From Silene conica (Eukaryota > Streptophyta > Magnoliopsida > Caryophyllales > Caryophyllaceae): DNA of 64,000 nt. This document shows positions 1 through 12,422 of this stretch, one piece after another (position 1 is the first letter of the stretch; every line of letters begins with the position of its first letter). The notes under the pieces were generated by a model. It saw nothing but the letters and a program-made list of their open reading frames with translations. It did not search any database and had not been told where the DNA came from. The stretch covers positions 43,420,772 to 43,484,771 of the forward strand of contig CM055314.2 of the NCBI GenBank assembly GCA_029255685.2, written 5' to 3'. The translations under genes were made by a program, and so were the position numbers.

Positions 1-525
1 GAAGAATTTTTAGTAGAAAGTCTGCAGAGAGCAGCCTTTAGGGTAAGAAAAACTTGACCTAAAAATCTCAGAAACCCCTTTTAAATAGGCAAAAATTGAA
101 CTGAAACATTAACTCCTGTGAACACGATGAGTCTCCAAGTTCTCGATCGAGGGAAAATTCCTCTCAATCGAGTACTTTTAGCTTCACAAAACGGTCGATC
201 GATAGGTAGAACGTTACTCGACCGACTTCTCTTCTTCGACACTTCTCGATCAATCACTTTGGCACTCGACCGAGTGCTTCCTTCTTGGATACCTCTCGAT
301 CGAGCACAGGACAGCTCGATCTTGGACATTTCTTCATCCGGATTCCTCGATCGAGCACAGGACAGCTCGATCGAGGACTCTGCTTCCTTGATAGATTCTT
401 CGACAAGCCCAGAAGTCGATTCTTCGCTTAAAACTTCTCGATTGAGGTGCAACCGGCCGTGGTTCTTCCATCGACTATAGAAAAACAGTGCTTTAAGGCA
501 CAAAGAGCTCGGTTTCCGCTACTAT
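1..525 (-). mobile_element. Element Y, partial LTR (left piece)
   Basis: This non-coding stretch is interrupted by Z at 525/526, and the same element resumes at 47950 after the duplicated target actat. The right piece ends in ...cacacatca, resembling the right edge of the W LTR (...cacgcatca), so I infer a minus-oriented Athila/Tat-like LTR whose left part lies outside the window. Positions 142-375 hold paired palindromes of CTCGATCGAG type. Open frames over this region are by-products of the palindromes. Lineage assignment is inference. Confidence 0.55.
142..375. repeat. Five paired CTCGATCGAG-type palindromes in Y
   Basis: Palindrome cores come in twos: 142 and 163, 195 and 218, 245 and 265, 295 and 315, 346 and 366. 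The start-to-start distances are 21, 23, 20, 20 and 20 bp. The best copies are perfect 10-bp dyads. The layout resembles the 21-bp palindrome pairs of W although the sequence differs. Confidence 0.8.
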
Positions 526-1864
526 TGTAAAACACCTCGCGAAAGCGGAAATATAAAACACAGAAAGTACTAAAAATGCAGCGAAATTTAAACTTTTTAA
601 ACATAAACATCATGCGAGGTGAATTAAAACTGAAACAGAAACTGAAACTGATGTAAACAAAATAGATAAGTATAACAGTTCTAAGTACGAAAACCAAATA
701 TATACAAGGCCTGGGATGGAACATCCCTACAGGCACCAAAACATGAAATGTATCAAAACTAAGAGTCTAGCTAATCGATGAAGTGTAAGTCATATGATGA
801 AAGGATCATCACTCGCTAGCTCTCAAGTGAACCCCGTCCAATCCTGCATGTACCTACATACATGAAAACATGTACGCCACAATCAGTGGGGAGTGACTAG
901 AGTTCTCCTAGCCACCTTTAGTGACAACACGTAACAAGTAAAGCAAACAGAATACTCCAACATATATAAACATGTGAAGTATCTCAATAACGGATCAACA
1001 ACTATCATGCAATCACTAATGCACGGCTCTCAATCAACTTCATAAACCGTTTGGAAGGAGAGCCGGTTTCCCTACTGGTTACCCAGTCGGGGGGTCTTTC
1101 AGTCCAACTATTTATGAAACCGATCAAAGAGTCATCCAATGCCTTGGATGAACGAACTATAACTCAAGTAATATATTCATCAATTTCATCATGCATATCT
1201 GACACTGTACCGATCTCAAGGCAAGCAGATATAAACATCACTAAACACTAGCAATGGGTCCAGAGGTGAACTTAACACATATCCTACTACTAAACAATGT
1301 CGGGTCCAGAGGTGAACTTAACACATATCCCAACATACAATTCAAGTAAAGGGTCCAGAGGTGAACTTAACACATATCCCTATACATACAATTCAAGAAA
1401 AGGGTCCAGAGGTGAACTTAACACATATCCCTAATCATCCATAAGCAAAGGGTCCAGAGGTGAACTTAACACATATCCCAATGCTACAAACAAGTATTGG
1501 GTCCAGAGGTGAGCTTAATACATATCCCAATACACAGCTATCGCACACCGGGTCCAGAGGTGAACTTAACACATATCCCGTGTACGACAACCGATCACGA
1601 GTCAGGTCCAGAGGTGAACTTAACACATATCCTGACACGCCACAAGCAAAACACGTAATGGGTCCAGAGGTGAACTTAACACATATCCCATCACGCGACA
1701 TACAAAACACGTAATGGGTCCAGAGGTGAACTTAACACATATCCCATCACGCGACATACAACTCAACCATTAACATCCAAAGAGAGAAACTAACCTATAG
1801 CTCTAACTTCTTATACCACTAAACAACACTTAATTGATCCCGGGAACTAAGACGAGGGAGAACC
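526..1864 (-). repeat. Z 3' LTR, first piece
   Basis: This piece matches 40208 onward in the sister LTR. It holds ten tandem hairpin units (1256-1749) and ends at COP1, which duplicated gaacc (1860-1864). It contains no gene; the short open frames are not conserved coding sequence. Confidence 0.9.
1256..1749. repeat. Ten tandem hairpin units in the Z LTR
   Basis: Units start at 1256, 1302, 1351, 1402, 1450, 1499, 1550, 1604, 1660 and 1716, a period of 46-56 bp. Each has a constant core (gtccagaggtgaacttaaca plus catat) flanked by short complementary arms. The arms change between units but often stay paired: TATTGGG with CCCAATA (1499 unit), TCAGG with CCTGA (1604 unit), ATGGG with CCCAT (1660 and 1716 units). 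This suggests structure rather than simple duplication. Confidence 0.85.
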
Positions 1865-3041
1865 TGTTGGGTTTTATTAGTTGCTCATAAACTAATTTTA
1901 GTCATACTAACATAATCCTTTAATTAACATTTTAATTAACATATTATTATGATCTTATGCATGCTAAACATATGCGGAAATGGGAGAGATATCGAGTCTC
2001 AAGAGGAAGAACAAGCTTCCTTACATTGCTAGTCTCGGCTAAAATAGGGCACAAGTGAAGTCACCTTCTTCACTTGTTCTTGAGCTTATCACACGGATGA
2101 TCCTCCTTGAACCTTCAAAGAGATGATGGCCTCCAAAAGATGAACACCAAGACACACTACTCTCAACTATTTGTATGTTATTATACTAGAATCAACACAC
2201 AAAAACTCTAGATAGTGTAAGGAGGCACACGGTTTTAGGGTTAGAAAGTATGAATTATTTTTCTTTCTTTCTTTTGTTCTCTCTAAACAAAACCCTAAAA
2301 TGAAATGTGAATGAATAAGTAGTATGAACCAAGGAACAAAATCTCCTTTTGTTCTTCCATTTGGTTCGGCCGAGACATGGGTTAGCATGCCCAATGGATT
2401 TGCTCTAAATCCTTTCAAATGTTCCTCATGCCTAATTGCATATTAAATGACATGTCTCATACATGTTCCTAACCAATATGTAATATTGTATGTTTGTATG
2501 TGTGTGACATATCACACGGTCCATACAAACAAAACGGACCCAATACAAATTAGTTAGGACGACTTAGTTTACGTAGTTTAACCTTTAAACTCTTTATCGT
2601 AAATTTATAAGTAATTCAAATAATTACATATATTTATTTAATTGCAATTTTGTTACTACAACAATTGTAGTTAAAATAACTCATTCAAGTTTAATCATGT
2701 TTCTTAAACATATAAATTATAGTGATGACATTTCAATCACTAAAACAATTTATAATCTTATTATAAATTATCTCCTTATTTTATTCATAATCTAGAAATG
2801 AACTAACTCGTATCATATACAGTTATTTCATTTATTATTGAGAGAGTTGTCCTAAAGGTGTGACCTAAAGGGATCAACTGGTCACCACCGTCATTACGAC
2901 AGTAATGTCAAACTCTAGCAAGCCAATCATTACCGATTAATGTTGACCAGTTGACTTATGATAAAGAATCATCCCATGCGCATTCTCGTTATGAGATTTA
3001 ATTACGTGATCGCACTATTGTTGAGGACACATTTCCCAACA
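1865..3041 (-). repeat. COP1 3' LTR
   Basis: This 1177-bp LTR matches 8800-9976 nearly base for base; differences were seen near 2186, 2320 and 2400. It starts tgttggg and ends cccaaca. Its reverse complement resembles the COP2 LTR. Confidence 0.95.
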
Positions 3042-3900
3042 ATCTCCCACTTGTCCTCGACAAGTGTGCGTCACCAATTCTCTTGTCCTATTACAATCTC
3101 CCACTCAATGCAAGATGTCTCTCTGAGGTCGTACTTGCATTCGATCATATCATGAGTGGTTTCCTCGATCTGGAGAATAACTGTCTGACCGGAATTATCT
3201 ACCATAGATACCTTCCGAGCGTGGCCACGCATTTCCAGTTAACTTCTCCTCGAGTGGCCCTGAGATTTGAACAACCCTGACAAGGGGTGGACAATTTCTA
3301 TCGCACTACTTCCTTCAACTAGTCACAATTAGTCACAACCCAAAACAATCCCATTTGACTCCAGTTACGAAAAGTCGTAGAGAATGGATCAAAGTTATGC
3401 CTAAACTGTACCATCTTGGGAGAGTAGTCTTTAGTCTAAGAATTGACTCACAAGAATACTATAGCAGCTCTCGCCACGACCCGACTATAAAATTTCCAGA
3501 ACTCTATAAGCGGTCACATTGCCCGACAGAGTGTCTCTTACAGTCTGCCTATGTGATCGACTAGTCATCACATATGACTCTATGGCACTTGAACTTGCCA
3601 TCAATCGCCTCACACTCTAGTCGCTTTGAGACGTCACCTCATGTAAGCGGCTAGGGGCCATACTAAGTCAATCCAGTTCACTTATGGGGTTCAATATTGT
3701 CTCATACAACCCATTTGGATTCTGACAAAGTATCTTTTACTTTGAGTTAATCATAACTCAAATGATGTTGTCATGCAACAATAGTCAACACTATTACATT
3801 GCTTTTTGATGCACAATCATCTATTTGTATTAGTGTTTTGCAAATAACCTTTATTCATGAATGCAAAACTTACAATTTTTGGTCTCCTTCATTCTCATAT
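3042..3900 (-). other. COP1 polypurine tract and 3' untranslated region
   Basis: Just inside the LTR the minus strand reads acaagtgggagatt, a typical PPT. The following sequence (about 3100-3700) matches the COP2 region downstream of RNase H (about 55920-56590), including the block around caagagctgc at COP2 56157. This shows COP1 once had the COP2-type 3' end. No coding sequence was seen. Confidence 0.75.
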
Positions 3901-5400
3901 TATCCCGTATAATATGATTCTATTTGAGTACATATCTAGAACTCTTTCTAGATTTTGAGTTTCCTTTCCGGAGGAAAGCTCCCACTGTTATCTTATAACT
4001 TGTGACGTATCGATATACAGTCACTTATGTACTGAAAACTTTATTGTAGTCTATTTATGATTTCATCATTTTAATAATTTTCACTCATCTTGGCTATTTA
4101 GATAATGGTTTCATTCATCGTTATGAATAATGTATCCAACCATTCTAACTTTTAGTGGGCGACCTTTTATTATCCATATAATAAACCTTCCCGTAAGGCT
4201 CCATCATCTTATGATATAAGGTATTTGATCATCTAGAATTGAAAACCTCTTATTCTTTACACCTTAAAGAATCATCCATTCTCTCTAAATGGTAGGCTTA
4301 ATTCTTTTAATGAAAATCGCTCCCACTAAAATCAATATCTCTCGATATCTTAAATGAACCTTTCATTTCTCGCATGTTAAACTATTACTTGAATCATTAT
4401 CACTATCACTATCCCTATAGTGATCTGTTTCCATTCAATCAATCATTACCTTCTTATCATGTCTTCGTTTCCTCAAGACGAAAATGACATGATAATTTCT
4501 TTATAACTACATTGAGAGGATTGAGATGATTTCTTCTCTTTTATCTTATAAATTTAGAAAAATCATTTATTTAAGGAACCGTTTTCCTTCCGATTTCATA
4601 CGGGGTTTCATGTTTCCTCTCTATGAAACAATGAACACAAAGAACCTTTCTTCGAGTGTCCTCCCGTAGTTTCTTCAGTGTCCTCTCGTAGTTTCTTCAA
4701 ATCATTTAGGGCTCTTCTTAAGACTCCCAAGTAAGAATCTTCTCTAAGATCCTTCCTTTATTTTCATCATTGGTTTGCGAGCGAAATATTTTCTCCCACT
4801 CTATCCTTCTAACAATAACCTTTATTCGTTTAAGGATAGCTATTTCGATTAACAAATGTATCTGAATGTTTGAAGTTTGATAGGTGTAATGAATACATTC
4901 TCATTTTCACTTAAAATGAAAATCTTATAATGAACTGATATAGTCTCATTTTGATTGAATTTATCTCATGGGGTGTAGTTCTCCGTTTTAATCAACTCTT
5001 TGATTATATTATATTGATCGTATCAATAGTTTGTTGCGTGATAAAATCACTATTATTCATGTTTAAACAAGGTATGCAATTTATTTGAGAAATCAAAACA
5101 TTGATTAAGAACAAAAGTAGTGACTCGGGTTGAAAACCAAGTCACCAATATCCAAAATTACAACCATTGTTTTAGGATTTTAATCCTTGTCTTACAAGAA
5201 AGTAAATTGTTCTAAAATAAATGTAAAATATGAAAGAAGACGATATGAAATTAGAGCCTAGCTCTTCAAGTCTTCGATCAATTGGATGCTACCATAGCCA
5301 TCCAAGTAAGGAACTTTATGCTTCCTTCTCCTTGCCCTTATCATCATAAGGTACCCCTTTAAAACAATTTAAAAGAGGTGATAGTCAACAACTTGTATCA
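3901..5400 (-). other. COP1 non-coding stretch where pol should lie
   Basis: This AT-rich 1.5 kb separates the 3' UTR from the end of gag. None of the copia integrase, RT or RNase H motifs present in COP2 can be read here in any frame. It replaces about 3.5 kb of expected pol. Confidence 0.6.
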
Positions 5401-6339
5401 TTATACATAAGTTGATAAATGACATGAATTTAAACGAGAATTATTATTACCTACGGCGGTTGCCTTCCCATTTTTGAGATCACTTAAGTAATTGGGGCAA
5501 TTTCGCTTCCAATGACCGATCCTCGTGCAATAATGGCACTTGTCTTGTTCTTTTGAAGACGAGGTGGAAGCGCCTTTCGAAAAGGTCTTTTCTTTGGTCG
5601 CCTTGGGCTTGAACGTTTTCTTGCCCTTGCCTTTAGAGGCATTTCTTTTGAAGCTCGTTTTCCCTTTCTTTTCGATGTTCAAAACATCTTTGGTGGAACT
5701 TTCATGAAGTCCCATGTCCCTTTCGGCTTGGACGAGCATCTTATGCAACTCTTCCAACGTGGTCTCTTGGTTTCGTATATTGAAATTCACCCGGAATTGA
5801 GCATACGCCTTAACCTTATTGAGTGAGTGAAGAACTCGGTCAATAATTAGAGAGTCGGGAACATCAACATTTTGAGCTTTTAGAGTCTCCGCGAGCTCAA
5901 CAAGTTTGAGCACATGAGGGCTTATCTTTTGCCCTTCCTTGAAAGTAATGTCAAAGAAGGCGGAAGCCGCCTCATATTGGATCACCCTTGGAGTTTGCGA
6001 AAACATGGTCGCAAGCTTGGTGTATATCTCATACGATGTGGTCAACTTAATCATACTCCTTTGGAGATCCGGCTCCATGGAGAAGATGAGCACATTTTTA
6101 AGAGCGGAGGACTCTTTCATGTAGGCTTCATAGGCCTCACGAGTTCCGACCGCGGAACGAGCGGTTGGAGCGGGAGGAGCGGCTTCGGATAGGTAACGAC
6201 TCTTATCGTCACCTTGAGCGGCCAAAAGTAATTGCGCATCCCAATCCTTAAAATTGGAACCATGCTTATCGAGTTTGCAACGATCCATAAAGGATCGAAG
6301 CCATGAAACGTTAGTGAGAGGTGGAGCGTTGGTTGCCAT
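5401..6339 (-). CDS. COP1 Gag protein (UBN2-type with zinc knuckle)
   Basis: This open frame of 312 codons starts MATNAPPLT and looks intact. The N-terminal two thirds resemble the UBN2/retrotransposon gag family of plant Ty1/copia elements, which forms the virus-like particle. A basic lysine-rich linker follows (about residues 215-260), then one CCHC zinc knuckle reading CHYCTRIGHWKRNC near residues 268-281, used for RNA binding. The frame ends about 30 residues after the knuckle, where COP2 continues into protease. The missing pol points to a gag-only element that would need pol enzymes in trans. The start is supported by the leader context about 2.4 kb after the PBS. Family assignment is fairly secure; the copia lineage is not determined. 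Confidence 0.85.
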   Translation of the reverse strand: MATNAPPLTNVSWLRSFMDRCKLDKHGSNFKDWDAQLLLAAQGDDKSRYLSEAAPPAPTARSAVGTREAYEAYMKESSALKNVLIFSMEPDLQRSMIKLTTSYEIYTKLATMFSQTPRVIQYEAASAFFDITFKEGQKISPHVLKLVELAETLKAQNVDVPDSLIIDRVLHSLNKVKAYAQFRVNFNIRNQETTLEELHKMLVQAERDMGLHESSTKDVLNIEKKGKTSFKRNASKGKGKKTFKPKATKEKTFSKGASTSSSKEQDKCHYCTRIGHWKRNCPNYLSDLKNGKATAVGNNNSRLNSCHLSTYV

Positions 6340-8799
6340 TTGATGATGTTGAAATTTAGACTACAATAATAAAAGGAAAAACAACATCATTTTAAAATTC
6401 TTAATTTAAACTAAAAACTTTAAGTTTAGTTATATATTTACTTAATGATCTCTTACCCAATTAAGTAAACAATCCCAAGACCCAAACCCATACTAATCCG
6501 GGGACGGTGTAGCCGATTCAACCCGTATCGGTATAATTTGGTGGATTAACTCTTTAATCGGTTCTACTCTTAGAACTCTCGGTCGACAATTTTCTTAAAA
6601 TTATCTTTAGCCCGAACTTATTGCAACTACGGTTACGAATACTTTCGTTGAGATCAACCAAATTTCAAGGTGTAATCTTATTACCCCACTTACCCAACGT
6701 GACAATTTTAGTACCCCGGTGTAGCCGAGCCTACGTTCTTGTGAAGAAGGGATTCATGGGTCCGTACTATTTGGTAAGGCTAAGTCTCAATATTAATATG
6801 TAAGAGATCTAGTCAAATTATTATCTATCTCCGTTTAAGTGAACTAAGTCGGTGAATTATCGATAAAATAAAAGACTAGGTCGACTAGGTCGAAACATGC
6901 ATGATACGATGTATGACGATTTGGCTATGCATGCAAACATATAAAAAGCAAAAATAAAAGCATAAATAAACCCTAGTATGGCCTTTTCCTAGAAAAGAAA
7001 TAATAAAAGTACAAATTCGGAAACCAACTCCTTTGGTCCCTTGAACTTCACGCGGCACGCACTTCGAGGTAAACACCGTCTTGATCGGAACTCCTTTCCG
7101 AATGGCACCGTCTTCAAGGAACTCCGGATTTTACAAATATTATAACTTTTCTAGTCTACTTTATACATTATAAAATAGAAATAAATTACAATTGGGTGAT
7201 ACGAGATCACAAAATTACAACCGAATCGGTAACCCCTTACATTACGGGAAATACCGATTAAAACTAAGGCCATACTAAGTAAATTACATAATTCCCAAAA
7301 TTACGTAAAAATAAATCATGACATTCATAATATAAAATATGCAATGCTTATATAAATATGAATTAACATGCAAACCCTAAGCCAAATCGTCCTATTTAAA
7401 ACACTTATTTAAATAGATATCGCAAACCTCGGTTTATGGAATCGCGTGTTTTAACGGTTAACAACACCATGCATTATATGAAACGGTTTTCATCCTTAAG
7501 TTAATCATCCCAACTCTTATAGGATTCAAAATTTAGTCTTACTCAAACTTTGAACATGACTTAACTTAATATATTTCAATATTGATCGGTATTACTCGGT
7601 TTTACGGGAAAAATAATATAAAACTCAAAAGAGTCATAAAAATTTCGAAAATTCAAAATTCAAATTTTGAAAAATCCAGAATGTTCTTAAAATTTTCAGA
7701 TTGTTAAAATATTAGTATTTTATACGGTTTTAACATTATTTCGTAAATAAGACGTAAAACGAGCATTTTAAGTCGGAAAATTCAATAATTAACTTCATAA
7801 ATGCAAATTAAATACTAACAATATTTTTACACATTCCAAAACACTTTAAGAACACAAAATGGACAGAAAAAATAAATTTCACACTGCCCAAGAGCCGAAA
7901 ACTTTAAATGCATGACTCTTTTTATTTAATTTTAAGTGCTACTTTTAACAAAATAAAATTAAATCAAATCAAATCAAATCTGAAACTTTTGGCTCCCAAG
8001 ATAATTTCCAAGATGAACATATCATATATGACTAATATGGGTTACATATTTCGGCCATTTTAACAACATTTGCAAATTTTAACGATTTTCGTCATATATC
8101 GTACGATTTTAACCTTTAAAATTATTTCTCAAGCATAAAATAAGATAAAATTCTCGAAAATTTTATACATTCTGGAAATAATATATATGACATCGTGTTA
8201 AATTTTTATGGCCAAATTCCAACTTAAACTATTAAAGTCGAAATTATGTCACTAATTACCCGATTTTTACATTAAAAATCTATAATATTGCAATATTTGA
8301 GATAAATTTCTGGAAAATTCAACATAAATTTTAAATATTGCATGTGACATCCTCATAAATTTTTATAGTCAAATTCATAATATAACTATTTTAACCCATT
8401 TTTACTCATCTTTTTGCATTTTAACACTTAAAATTCATATCACACGATTTATAAGCCCATAATTTACGAAACATCATATTCATATTATAGAAAATACATG
8501 TGATAGCATACTGAAAAATCTCGGCCAAAAGATGATTTTTGCTATTTTTCCCAAAAATAAACATTTTTAACCATTAAAACATATTAAAACCGAGATTTAA
8601 AATACCAATAATCAATATTCATGCAAAAAAATATTCCAAATATTCTAAAACATTTTCGAAAACAGTAGGTATTCATGCTAAATTAATTTCGTGCATATCA
8701 TATATCAAACGAAAAATCCAATTTTTATTTTGTTATCACTATAACTCCGTAAAAACGTAAACGGAAAGCATGCAAACAACCTATTGCTCTGATACCAAT
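6340..8799 (-). other. COP1 leader and primer-binding site
   Basis: This is a long AT-rich untranslated leader. Minus-strand blocks around 7090 (gaagacggtgccattcgg) and 6480-6740 match the COP2 leader at about 51518 and 51840-52140. The PBS lies next to the LTR; plus-strand gctctgatacca at about 8786-8797 complements the tRNA-iMet 3' end type. No gene was seen. Confidence 0.8.
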
Positions 8800-9976
8800 T
8801 GTTGGGTTTTATTAGTTGCTCATAAACTAATTTTAGTCATACTAACATAATCCTTTAATTAACATTTTAATTAACATATTATTATGATCTTATGCATGCT
8901 AAACATATGCGGAAATGGGAGAGATATCGAGTCTCAAGAGGAAGAACAAGCTTCCTTACATTGCTAGTCTCGGCTAAAATAGGGCACAAGTGAAGTCACC
9001 TTCTTCACTTGTTCTTGAGCTTATCACACGGATGATCCTCCTTGAACCTTCAAAGAGATGATGGCCTCCAAAAGATGAACACCAAGACACACTACTCTCA
9101 ACTATTTGTATGTTATTATGCTAGAATCAACACACAAAAACTCTAGATAGTGTAAGGAGGCACACGGTTTTAGGGTTAGAAAGTATGAATTATTTTTCTT
9201 TCTTTCTTTTGTTCTCTCTAAACAAAACCCTAAAATGAAATGTGAATGAATGAGTAGTATGAACCAAGGAACAAAATCTCCTTTTGTTCTTCCATTTGGT
9301 TCGGCCGAGACATGGGTTAGCATGCCCAATGGATTTTCTCTAAATCCTTTCAAATGTTCCTCATGCCTAATTGCATATTAAATGACATGTCTCATACATG
9401 TTCCTAACCAATATGTAATATTGTATGTTTGTATGTGTGTGACATATCACACGGTCCATACAAACAAAACGGACCCAATACAAATTAGTTAGGACGACTT
9501 AGTTTACGTAGTTTAACCTTTAAACTCTTTATCGTAAATTTATAAGTAATTCAAATAATTACATATATTTATTTAATTGCAATTTTGTTACTACAACAAT
9601 TGTAGTTAAAATAACTCATTCAAGTTTAATCATGTTTCTTAAACATATAAATTATAGTGATGACATTTCAATCACTAAAACAATTTATAATCTTATTATA
9701 AATTATCTCCTTATTTTATTCATAATCTAGAAATGAACTAACTCGTATCATATACAGTTATTTCATTTATTATTGAGAGAGTTGTCCTAAAGGTGTGACC
9801 TAAAGGGATCAACTGGTCACCACCGTCATTACGACAGTAATGTCAAACTCTAGCAAGCCAATCATTACCGATTAATGTTGACCAGTTGACTTATGATAAA
9901 GAATCATCCCATGCGCATTCTCGTTATGAGATTTAATTACGTGATCGCACTATTGTTGAGGACACATTTCCCAACA
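8800..9976 (-). repeat. COP1 5' LTR
   Basis: This is the 1177-bp sister of 1865-3041, followed by the target duplication gaacc at 9977-9981. Confidence 0.95.
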
Positions 9977-9981
9977 GAACC

Positions 9982-11184
9982 GGTTTCCCTTTCGGTTACC
10001 CGACCGGGGGGTGTCCATTCCCGAACCCAATATAGTGTCGCCCATCCTCGGGGGACCTCAAACGTGTATCAAAAGTACAAGGAGCGAGTTTCAATCAAAA
10101 CCGATCAACCGTTTAAAAGTTACAAACGAATTACGAAATAAAACAAGCTACATGGGTCCCCAGCCGGTCGGCAGGCAGTCGGCCTACCGGCTGGTAACCC
10201 ATCTCAGCCTTCCTCTTTCTTTAAACATAAAACAACCAAAAGGGAGCCTGATCACGCGAATCGCATTTTCCAGCAATATCAAAACCTTCACAATTCGACT
10301 CAATACTTCTAAGATCATGACAACAAGTGTTTACCCATTGCATCAAATCATCAACTACACTAACTATCAGCAATTAAACCACAAAACAATCCTCAAAACG
10401 ATTATTAAATGTATCCGTCGCAAGCATGAAGTTTCTGAAAATAACTTAAGAGCATGTGAAACATCAACAAGGCATGTAAACATTATATACACACATTCCT
10501 AACATGATTCTAAGTCCATTGATCATAAACCTCAATCAAAATCAGAAACAATAACAAGAACACAACAAAACTTGCTATTTTAACAAAAAGGCCGAGTTAC
10601 TCGTAATCGTCACCTTAAATGCAATCCCGCTCAGAGCTCCTCCTCTATGATGAAGCTATCCACGCTAGGATCGTCTAAGCCTTCGCCTACAATCAAGAAA
10701 AACGAGTTTAAGGGATCAAAAGACAATTTTTAGGAAAACAACCTATTTTTCGAAATAAGGGAAATGAAAATCGGAAGTGATGGATGGCTTGAAAATTCGA
10801 TGAGGATTCCGAAAATGTGATTATTACCTTGATTCGGTGAACGGATGATGAAGAAAAATGGAAAAGAAGATGAAGAATTATGGAGGTTTTGTGAAATGAG
10901 AATGTCAGTTATTTTGTTTTGAGGATGACAATTATGTCGACACAATGGGTTTAGGAGGGTTTATGGGTTGTCCTTTCCGTTTAAATGAAAACGGGTTTGG
11001 ATGAACGGGTTTTTAGTTAAAGATTCAAGTTGCCAAGTTTGTATTCATCTTAAGGACTTAAGGTTCTTAAGACGGATCTTACTATTTATAAAAATACTTT
11101 CCAATAAATTATTAAAATATTATCTTATTACTTAAAAATAATTAAAACCCTTAAAATATGTTTATAAAAATACGGGATGTTACA
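9982..11184 (-). repeat. Z 3' LTR, second piece
   Basis: The Z LTR continues after COP1 and ends tacgggatgttaca at 11184, matching the sister LTR end at 47944. It carries one AGCCGGT...ACCGGCT palindromic unit (about 10157-10195) where the sister has about five. The PPT complement follows at 11185-11205. No gene was seen. Confidence 0.9.
10157..10195. repeat. Single AGCCGGT/ACCGGCT palindromic unit
   Basis: An inverted repeat with arms ccagccggt and accggctgg surrounds a GC-rich loop. The sister LTR has a run of about five such units at 46620-47005; this LTR has one, with the flanking sequence fused directly (gggagcctgatcacg). Confidence 0.8.
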
Positions 11185-11251
11185 ATCACCCCAACTTCAA
11201 AACGTTTCGTCCTCAAAACTCGAACGAGGATAAATTATAGCTAACTATACC

Positions 11252-12422
11252 TCAATCGAAAAGAGAAGGATGCGCAGCACGCATCGATGCCTCGGTCTCC
11301 CACGTCTGCTCCTCAACATCACGGCAACGCCAAATGATCTTCACTAAAGGCACCACCTTGCTCCTAAGCTTCCTGTCCTGTCGGTCTAGAATCTTCACGG
11401 GACGCTCCTCGAAAGCAAGACTCGGATCTAATTTCTCGATCTCTCTAGGCAGAACATGACTCGGATCACTAACGTACTTACGGAGCTGAGAAACATGAAA
11501 GACACTATGAACCTTGCCCAAACTAGGAGGCAGGTCCAAACGATAAGCAGCAACACCAATCCTCTTCACAATCTCAAATGGCCCAATATACTTAGGACTC
11601 AACTCGCCCTTAACTCCAAACCTCTTAACGCCCTTCATCGGTGAAACTCTCAAGAAGACTCTGTCACCCACCTCAAACTGTAGACGTCTACGACGAACAT
11701 CAGTATAGGATTTCTGTCGATCCTGTGCGGCCTTCATCCTACCCCTGATAAGCTGAACCTGATCAATCGTAACAGCTAACTGGTCCGGTCCTAGGTCGTG
11801 CACGTCACTCGCCTGATCCCAACAGATCGGACTACGGCACTTCCTACCATAGAGCGCCTCATACGGAGCCATACCAATAGATGAGTGGTAACTGTTGTTG
11901 TAAGAAAACTCAACCAACGGTAGACACTGCTCCCAAGAACTCTGGAAATCAAGTGCACAGGCACGGAGCAAGTCCTCTAATGTCTGAATAGTCCTCTCGG
12001 ACTGACCATCAGTCGCGGCATGGAAAGCGGTACTCATCAGCAAACGGCTACCCACAGCCTCCTGTAAAGCCTTCCAGAATCTGGAAACAGAAACGAGGAT
12101 CAGAAACGATCTCTCTCGGGACACCATGGTAACGGACTATCTCTGCAATGTAAGCCCTGGCTAAACGGTCCATATCCCATGTCTCTCTGATGGGCACAAA
12201 TCTGGCACACTTAGTTAGCCTATCAACCACAACCCAAATCGCATCCTTGCCTCCCACAGTCTTAGGCAATGCTGTCACGAAGTCCATCGATATGCACTCC
12301 CACTTCCACTGAGGAACGTGGAGCGGCTGTAACAAACCACCTGGCCTCCTATGCTCTATCTTGACTTGTTGACAAGTCAAGCACTTACGCACGTAATCCA
12401 AAATGTCTTTCCTCATCCCGGG
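11252..12422 (-). pseudogene. Z integrase core and chromodomain-like C-terminus (frameshifted)
   Basis: This is the last part of the Z polyprotein. One frame (12422 down to about 12050) covers the end of the zinc-binding region (CLTCQQVK), the start of the catalytic core (MDFVTALPK, then VVVDRL) and breaks after IVSD. The other frame (about 12090 down to 11252) carries [16 protein letters not shown] with the catalytic glutamate, the GPFEIVKRIG region, FHVSQLRKYV and a tail of WETEASM type resembling the chromodomain of Tekay/Del integrases. A small deletion near 12095 causes the frameshift, and the solo LTR at 12423 removes continuity upstream. The enzyme cannot be made as one protein. Confidence 0.85.

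Larger units (their letters stand above)
1865..9976 (-). mobile_element. COP1, Ty1/copia element with gag but no pol
   Basis: COP1 is 8112 bp long with 1177-bp LTRs at 1865-3041 and 8800-9976 (ends tgttggg...cccaaca) and the target duplication gaacc on both sides (1860-1864, 9977-9981). On the minus strand it reads 5' LTR, PBS complementary to tRNA-iMet (about 8786-8797), a leader of about 2.4 kb, gag (5401-6339), a non-coding stretch, a 3' UTR shared with COP2, a PPT (about 3042-3055) and the 3' LTR. I find no integrase, RT or RNase H. The two LTRs have the same length and I saw only about three mismatches, so insertion was recent. It is a non-autonomous relative of COP2. Confidence 0.92.

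Noticed and set aside
1256..1749. CRISPR-like array
   Set aside because: Regular repeats with variable gaps resemble CRISPR, but this lies in a plant LTR, has no cas genes, and the variable parts pair with each other across the repeat.
2167..2418. Small LTR frame (also at 9102-9353) as a conserved gene
   Set aside because: It recurs only because the two COP1 LTRs are copies; no domain or independent conservation supports coding.
3901..5400. Hidden copia pol remnant in COP1
   Set aside because: No integrase, RT or RNase H motif could be read in any frame; similarity to COP2 returns only in the 3' UTR.
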